Made by a program: the position numbers and the translations under genes
Shown here: one piece after another, positions 58,201 to 64,000 of the stretch
Layout: each line of letters starts with the position of its first letter
Numbering within the stretch: position 1 is the first letter of the stretch
The notes under the pieces: model-generated
The model's input: only the letters and a program-made list of their open reading frames with translations
The model's database searches: none
Told to the model about the DNA's origin: nothing
DNA from: Caenorhabditis elegans
Taxonomy: Eukaryota > Nematoda > Chromadorea > Rhabditida > Rhabditidae
Direction: 5' to 3'
NCBI RefSeq assembly: GCF_000002985.6
Contig: NC_003283.11
Coordinates: 3,658,001-3,722,000, forward strand
Length of the DNA: 64,000 bases

Positions 58201-59976
58201 TTTGTCATACCGACCATAAAAATTGGCAGCAATTTTTTTCATATTCCTCTCTATTCCATCTATTTCATCAAAAATTGCACATCCTGAATTTTTAATAAAT
58301 GCACCGCCACCACCAATTCTCCGAGCAATTGCTCATTTTTCGCCGAAATCGTTTTCTTTCTTTTTTTGCAAGATGAGGAAATATATTCATGTCAAAATAA
58401 ATCAGGAAGTCCAATTTTCCCGAAGAAAGCGATTTGAGACGACATGTTGTATGTTTAAAAGGAGAGAAATGGGTGCTCGTCAATCCTTGATGACGTCATC
58501 TGACGTGCGTCAAGTTTTTTTGCCGATGGAGAAGAGAGAAATTTGAGGAGAGGAGATGGAAAGGCAGCACCTTTTCACTTGTTTTGACCAGAGAAAAAGA
58601 ACAACTAGGCCAGGATAATAGTTGAACTAGAGCTACCATGCAGGCGCCAAAATGCCTGCCTCACGCGAACCGCGCCTCCTGTTTAGTGGAACCCGAAAAG
58701 TGTCGGCCGCGGCAAAAAACCACGTTTCGCACTGTGTGGTGTAAACACGCAAGCAGGTTGGAGGCAGGCGCTGAAACCGCGCCTGCCTCCTATGGAAGCC
58801 CTACCTTGGACAAGTTCTATAGCCTTTTCTCTGAAAAAAACGGCTTATTCAAAAACTCCCAAGCTTTGTGTCCGAAAAAAAAAGTTCGGCCACTCTTATA
58901 GAATAATATTATTTTACAATCGGAACGCCAAAAAAAATTTAAAGAGGCCCGAATTTGAGTCCAAAAAAGCGTCATTAAAAATACAAAAAAATAATGAAAA
59001 ATCTTTTAGATTTTTTGGACTTTCGGACGCCAAAAATTGCTGAAAATCAATTTCTACAAATTTCTTGACACTAAAATCCCAAAAACTCTGCGCATTGTCG
59101 CGCGGCCTAAAAATTGGGAAAACTCGGCCATCATAATTATTTTTAAAATTTCTCTAGTTCAGCTTTCCATGAAAACGCTCAGTTTACAGCAGGGGTGGGC
59201 AAATTTTTTTTCGGGGAAATTTGCCGGTTTTCCGATTTGCCGGATATCAATTTGCCGGAAGTGTTTCAGAGGGATTTTTCTATAAGACCGAAACACTTAA
59301 AACTGCTCGGCATTAAAACTTGCTGATTTTCCGGAAATTTTCAATTCCGGAACTTCGTCTGTTTGCCGATTTGCCAGAAGTGTTAAATTTTCGCTATTTG
59401 TCTATTTGTCGGAAATTTCAATTCCGGCAATTTGCCGATTTTCCGAAAATTTTAGTTTTCAGCAATTTGCCGGAAGTTTTAAAATGAACATTCATAGGAT
59501 GCGCACAATTTTGCCTATTAAAATTGAAATTCTGAAATCTACGGAAAAAAAGTGCAAACCCACATTTGCCCTAAACTTTCAGCAAATTCGGCAAATCGAC
59601 AAATTGCAATATGCCGATTTGCCGAAAATTGTGTGCCGTGGCCGCAGAAATTAGAAAACTCGGCCATAGTTTCTGAGGAATTCGAAAAAAGGCCACGTTA
59701 CAAAATCTTTTTTTTTCAAGAACCTTGGATTTAAAGTATACTAGAAAAGCTAGCTCAAGAGCACATATGTGCTCTCAGCGCTGCTCTAATGAAAATTGTA
59801 AATGAAGGGGGAAAAAGAACGAAATGATGATGATGGGGCAGGAGGGGAAAACCGAGGGTCTTTAGATAGTGAAAGTAGTCGTCCTCGTCGTTGTAGTCGT
59901 CGTCGGGGTTTTGTGTGTGCTCAGTGAGCACACAGCTCCCACTCAGATGGCGTCGTGTCGAGGACGAATAGCTCAT
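55210..59976 (-). CDS. neurensin-family two-TM vesicle membrane protein, 288 aa
   Basis: Minus-strand exons 59853-59976 (tentative first), 57878-57969, 56792-57082, 56129-56385 and 55210-55312; phases 1, 0, 0, 2 all agree. The FGIKNYLHQFY motif before TM1 matches the conserved neurensin signature (SYLHQFY), and two membrane helices follow at residues about 126-150 (IIGLLFLIAGAVTICIGY) and 195-217 (TVGFGMFTLGSLLLAFSL). Vertebrate neurensins are neuronal vesicle proteins, so a neuronal role is inferred. The C-tail ends DLLDQEVH. The first exon (SYSSSTRR..., with an acidic DDDYNDEDDYFHY run) rests on phase and reading frame only, with a weak GTTTTC donor. Without it the protein could start at MTGFRLGSNKK. 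It converges with lin-40. Confidence 0.82.
55581..55761. repeat. CACGTG palindromic element, copy 16, in neurensin gene intron
   Basis: Terminal CACGTG lost on both sides (GATGTTAGGATGTCC, CTCTGACACCAAGG). Inner GTGACGTCATCACG is kept. A fragment of the TTTAAAGG family (55775-55860) abuts it. Confidence 0.75.
55974..56107. repeat. CACGTG palindromic element, copy 17, diverged
   Basis: The left end CACGTGGTGTCAGAGTGTCC is good. The right half is badly eroded (GTAGATCAAACCGCTATAAG), and the element runs to within 25 bp of an exon edge. Confidence 0.65.
57590..57835. mobile_element. GC-rich foldback with GGCTTCCA ends, copy 1
   Basis: Starts TAGGGCTTCCACGCCGGCGC and ends CATGGAAACCCTAG. Contains CGAACCCGAAAAGTGTCGGC, TTTTCGCACTACGTGGTGTG and GCCTGCC words. 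In an intron of the neurensin gene; its GC content is far above that of its surroundings. Confidence 0.75.
58636..58805. mobile_element. GC-rich foldback with GGCTTCCA ends, copy 2
   Basis: CATGCAGGCGCCAAAATGCC, GAACCCGAAAAGTGTCGGCC and CCTATGGAAGCCCTA correspond to copy 1 in the same gene, in a different intron position. Confidence 0.75.
59210..59640. repeat. GCCGG-rich dispersed repeat in neurensin intron 1
   Basis: TTTGCCGGTTTTCCGATTTG and AATTCCGGCAATTTGCCG words flank ATTCATAGGATGCGCACAAT, the inverted form of the central block in other copies. Confidence 0.75.
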
Positions 59977-60244
59977 GTGAGAGCAGGGAGCGAGACATTG
60001 AGAGAGTGCTAGAGAAAACTGAGAAGATGTTGACGTGCTAGAGAGAGAATGTGGAGAAGCAGTGCAGAGTGACGTGATGGTAGGGGGTGCTAGAAAAAAA
60101 TAGGTCTAGGATTTAAACGAGAGGGGGGTCAATAATTTTTTCGTACAGCCCACAATGGGGGAATTGTGTGAGCAGAACAATCGAAAATTTAGATATTTAG
60201 CGGAAAGGGGGAACAAATTGGTGGCTGGGGTTTCTCCAAAGAAA

Positions 60245-60490
60245 AAAACTCGGCCACTTCGGAACCAGTAAATCTTAATTTTGGTTCCAAACTACAAACA
60301 AATTTTCTACGTGGCCGTGAAAAAAAATCTGTGGCCGAGTTTTCTCATCTTCGCGGCCTCGTGTGAGAAACTCGGCCACTGCCAAAATATAAAACCGAAC
60401 AGTATCTTTGGGTTCCAAACACTTACGTGGCCGAGTTTTATTTTGTTCAGTCACAGAAAAAAAAACTCGGCCACTATAAAAATATTGACT
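60245..60490. repeat. ACTCGGCCAC / GTGGCCGAGT repeat cluster
   Basis: Six occurrences of CTCGGCCAC or its complement in 240 bp, arranged as two inverted pairs around GGTTCCAAACTACAAAC and GGTTCCAAACACTTACG. Single CTCGGCCA words also occur at 55430, 58890, 59125 and 59660. Confidence 0.65.
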
Positions 60491-60493
60491 TTC

Positions 60494-60683
60494 CACGTGG
60501 TGCCAGGCTGTCTCATTACGGTTTGATCTACAAAAAATGCGGGAATTTTTTTTTGCCCAAAAAAATGTGACGTCAAAACGTTCTTAACAATGCGAAATCA
60601 GTTGAGAACTCTGCGTCTCTTATCCCGCATTTTTTGTAGACCAACGTCATTCAAGCCAAAATTAGACACTCAGACACCACGTG
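60494..60683. repeat. CACGTG palindromic element, copy 18
   Basis: Both ends intact (CACGTGGTGCCAGGC, CAGACACCACGTG). The CRE-like site reads TGACGTCA followed by AAACG. It is fused directly to the GTGGCCGAGT cluster. Confidence 0.85.
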
Positions 60684-60689
60684 ATTTTC

Positions 60690-61190
60690 TGGAAACCCCT
60701 GACTGTGAAGGAGGTCTCGCCAATCATTTTTTTTTTTGCAGTCACATTGCAAATGAGCTCTACTGAGAATTTTTAATTTAGAAAAGAGTGGCTGAAGTAT
60801 TCATAAATTCCCGCTCAAACCAATGATATATTTTTAAAAATGTTGAGTTTTCCTGCTAAATTTATTGTCCGTTATAAGTTTGAAAACAACTTTTATCGAA
60901 TTTTAAGGCATTATTCAAAAAAAAATCATAAATAAATGTGAAAATAATGATTTTTGGCCAATTTAGAAGTTTCAGAAAATTTCGTGAGGGATATAGTTTT
61001 CTCACTAAAAATGCCTGAAAATCTGACAAAATATTTGTTTTAAATTATGTTTAAAAAAAAGTAAAAAATACGTCGAAGGAAGCAAAAAACGTGGGAATTC
61101 AAAAATAATTTAGCCTTTAAAAAATTTAATTTTTTTAATTCTCTACTACACCTTTAAAAGCATCTAAAGTAGTGTTTTTAAAAAGGATTA
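60690..61190. other. spacer with no recognisable feature
   Basis: AT-rich, without open frames, palindromes or RNA signals that I can support. Confidence 0.4.
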
Positions 61191-61194
61191 AAGG

Positions 61195-61435
61195 ACGATC
61201 CGTTCTTCAAGTGCTATGCACTGTGGATCTGGGATTCAGGTACACTGTCTGGTGGTGATCCCATTGGGCTATAATTTAAGCCACGTCCTAGCCGGGGACT
61301 GTGGCCGATAATCCAGTCGTGGATTGCTCCACTTCCCAATAGAGGCTGGGTGAACCTAGGGGGTGAGGCCGGACTTGAACTCGTGACCTCCAGACTGCTA
61401 GCGGTCACCACTACCGACTGAGCTATCTGCCTCCC
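61195..61435 (-). mobile_element. tRNA-derived SINE-like element
   Basis: On the minus strand the head reads GGCAGATAGCTCAGTCGGTA, with the Pol III A box TAGCTCAGTCGG (61413-61424) and a B box GAGTTCAAGTCC (61371-61382) at tRNA-like spacing. The body (TTCACCCAGCCTC, AATCCACGACTGGATTATCG, GTGGCTTAAATTATAGCCCA) is unrelated to tRNA. The cloverleaf does not close, because D and T stems mismatch, so it is not a working tRNA. A C9-10 run beside the head may be part of the insertion. Confidence 0.65.
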
Positions 61436-61728
61436 CCCCCCCCAAAAAAAAATTTAAAAATTCGATGGCCGAGATACCAACTTTTTCGCGGCCACGTGGT
61501 GAGTATAGGAACCATTTCCAAACCTAAATCTCTTCTATGACAAATTCCAAAATAAAAAAACCAAAAAAAAAATTACATGACTTATTGACGCATTTTTTCC
61601 GCCGGATTATCACCTATTCATAGTTTCGCGGGCGGATATTCATATTTTTTGCATGAGCAGATTAACTGATGACTTGAAAGTACTTCAATGACTAATATAG
61701 GTACAATCAATCTTTGTAGGCGTCTATG

Positions 61729-62320
61729 TGAAATAACCTGTTTTCACGAAACATGCTACATTTCTTTGAGGCTAGTGAAATTAATTGTATTCTCTATGGG
61801 GGAAGAATGTATTTGAGCTATAGCCATCACGAGGTTGTTCGAAATTTGTGACTAATAATATTTTACAATGTATTTGAAAATATGGTCAGTGGTTTCAAAA
61901 AATGGTATCTGGCTGAAATTTCGAAAATTTGAATTGCCCGCCATGGCTCACAAAGATGGGTCTTGCAGCGAAAATTGGAATATTGTCGGTTGCCAAAAAT
62001 TTTGATTTTTTTTGGAAATCGGATTCAGAGCAAGGGTGTTGGTTTTTTGATTTTAGAAAATTAGAAAAATTACCAATATTTTTAGTTTTTCAATTAAAAA
62101 TCGAATTATCGAAAATTTTAGCTTTTCGATTTATTTTCCGTTTTACCGATATTTCGAAAAAATAATCTTGATTTTTCCTAATTTATCTCAAAATTTTGGT
62201 CATTTTTATTCTTTTCTGAAGAATTTCTTATGTTTTTGTCAATTTTCTGAACTTTTTTTTTTGATTTTTCAATTTTACGGAAAGTCGAAAAAACCGAAAA
62301 AATTGTTTTTTTTTTGAGAA
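61729..62320. repeat. left copy of an exact direct duplication
   Basis: Identical as far as I can read to 63409-64000, offset 1680 bp. It includes CGAAACATGCTACATTTCTT and a 78-codon open frame (61929-62165). I do not call that frame a gene; it has poor codon bias. Confidence 0.85.
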
Positions 62321-62814
62321 AAATGACAAATTTCGAATAGAAAAAATCCCTAAAATTTTTTTGAAATGATCATCCGTTTTCGGGATGATCTTTTATCACG
62401 TAATACACTTTTAAAAAAATCATCCGTGACGACATTTGAGCACATAATCTAAAAATGATGATAATCTAATTCAGTATCGACAGGAAGCCCTTGAAATAGA
62501 ATTTTCGGAAAATTCGTATAAAAGAGATTATGAAGCTTAAACATATGGGGATTAACCTTATACTTTTGGTCTAATCCAATTTGAGCTGAATCAGTTCGGA
62601 AATTGAATTTTAAGTGTTGACTGGGAAATAGAGGCAGTTTGTTCATAAATAAATGTCTGAAATTTTAGTCAATGGGTAATAAAATATTCAAAATACTCTA
62701 ATATTCAGGAATAACACAAAAAACAAAAAAACCGATTTTAGAAAGAATGAAAAATTCATCTTTAAACACGATTTTTTCAAATTTTTGGTAGATTTTTAAA
62801 AAAGTTGTTTTTTT

Positions 62815-63232
62815 CTAATAATGGACCACACTCTGTGGGGAAATTGCTTCAAAACATGCCTATGGTACCACATTTACCAAATATCATAGTAAAAAAATTC
62901 AAAAAAATTTTCTAAATTTTATATGATTTTTTGAAAATTAGAAAATTCTCAGTTTGCATCAAATTCCAATTTGAATTACCGCCAAATTAATAATTAATTA
63001 GGTAAAAATGAAATAATGCAAGCGCGCTCCATCGAACATGGAACTTTTGGCTGTAATTAAAGTTTTTCCGAATTTGATGCAAACTGACATTGTGAGATTT
63101 TTTCAGTTTTTAAAAAATCATATAAATTTAGATAATTTTTTTGAATTTTTTTACTATGATATTTGGTCAATGTGGTACCATAGGCATGTTTTAAAACAAT
63201 TTCCCCATTGGCGCTACTCCATCTTTAACTAA
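62815..63232. mobile_element. MITE-like foldback, relative of the 16188 element
   Basis: GGGGAAATTGCTTCAAAACA and ATGCCTATGGTACCACATTT face ATGTGGTACCATAGGCATGT and TTTTAAAACAATTTCCCCAT. The right end, reversed, reads TTAAAGATGGAGTAGCGCCA, like TTAAAGGTGGAGTCGCGCCA at 16188. The left terminus is degenerate. Confidence 0.7.
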
Positions 63233-63408
63233 TTACAAAAACTTATTTCTGTCCCGTACGTCAAAAACGCCTTCAAAAAATACTACGGGCTACTTTGCCA
63301 ATTAAACAAAAATTTTAGTTTTCGAATACTTCTAAAAGCCTAAACGTAATCTTGTAAATAAAAAGGCGAAGAACATATTTCAAAACCACCAGAAATTAGA
63401 TTCGTATA

Positions 63409-64000
63409 TGAAATAACCTGTTTTCACGAAACATGCTACATTTCTTTGAGGCTAGTGAAATTAATTGTATTCTCTATGGGGGAAGAATGTATTTGAGCTA
63501 TAGCCATCACGAGGTTGTTCGAAATTTGTGACTAATAATATTTTACAATGTATTTGAAAATATGGTCAGTGGTTTCAAAAAATGGTATCTGGCTGAAATT
63601 TCGAAAATTTGAATTGCCCGCCATGGCTCACAAAGATGGGTCTTGCAGCGAAAATTGGAATATTGTCGGTTGCCAAAAATTTTGATTTTTTTTGGAAATC
63701 GGATTCAGAGCAAGGGTGTTGGTTTTTTGATTTTAGAAAATTAGAAAAATTACCAATATTTTTAGTTTTTCAATTAAAAATCGAATTATCGAAAATTTTA
63801 GCTTTTCGATTTATTTTCCGTTTTACCGATATTTCGAAAAAATAATCTTGATTTTTCCTAATTTATCTCAAAATTTTGGTCATTTTTATTCTTTTCTGAA
63901 GAATTTCTTATGTTTTTGTCAATTTTCTGAACTTTTTTTTTTGATTTTTCAATTTTACGGAAAGTCGAAAAAACCGAAAAAATTGTTTTTTTTTTGAGAA
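63409..64000. repeat. right copy of the exact direct duplication, cut by the window edge
   Basis: Matches 61729-62320 base for base in every line I compared. The window ends inside the repeat, so its full length is unknown. Confidence 0.85.

Noticed and set aside
61360..61435. Functional tRNA gene
   Set aside because: A and B boxes are present, but D, anticodon and T stems do not pair properly and a long unrelated body follows.
61929..62165. A 78-codon frame present identically twice (also 63609-63845)
   Set aside because: Identity reflects the DNA duplication, not selection. Composition is that of AT-rich spacer and there is no signal or domain.
1..64000. CRISPR arrays, restriction or phage-defence islands
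   Set aside because: Repeats are foldbacks or minisatellites without regular unique spacers, and gene structure is eukaryotic throughout.

Overview
The window is nematode nuclear DNA, almost certainly Caenorhabditis elegans. Genes have many short exons, many introns of 45-50 bp, TTTTCAG-type acceptors and AATAAA poly(A) signals. Non-coding DNA is AT-rich and crowded with foldback (inverted-repeat) elements. The best anchor is an MTA/NuRD gene at 47.0-54.5 kb that I recognise as lin-40; that gene is on chromosome V in C. elegans. All gene models were built by hand by joining exons whose splice phases agree. No database search was possible.

Layout. 1-1.5 kb (-): 5' part of a Cys-loop ligand-gated ion channel gene that runs off the left edge. 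6.9-9.0 kb (-): a complete eight-exon str-superfamily chemoreceptor. 10.8-12.5 kb (+): a membrane-anchored coiled-coil protein with a C-terminal LIR-like motif. 12.8-18.6 kb (+): a tandem family of predicted N-acylated coiled-coil proteins, with one intact gene (15380-18632) and two decayed relatives upstream. 18.7-24.9 kb: mostly gene-free, with repeats and a two-exon relic of a TRP-type cation channel. 24.9-28.3 kb (+): a single-pass membrane protein of unknown function. 32.6-43.3 kb (+): a TTD14-like P-loop ATPase gene with three candidate alternative first exons, one predicted to be N-myristoylated. 47.0-54.5 kb (+): lin-40. 55.2-60.0 kb (-): a neurensin-family two-TM protein, tail to tail with lin-40. 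60-64 kb: no gene seen; it holds a tRNA-derived SINE-like element and an exact direct duplication that reaches the window edge.

The genes do not form a pathway. The strongest local themes are duplication followed by decay of the coiled-coil family, alternative N-termini on the P-loop gene, and the repeat load. About 18 copies of a roughly 180-bp palindrome occur here; many carry CACGTG at an end and a TGACGTCA site inside. At least five other foldback families, GCCGG-rich arrays and minisatellites fill introns and spacers. I found no CRISPR array, rRNA, intact tRNA or prokaryotic-type system.
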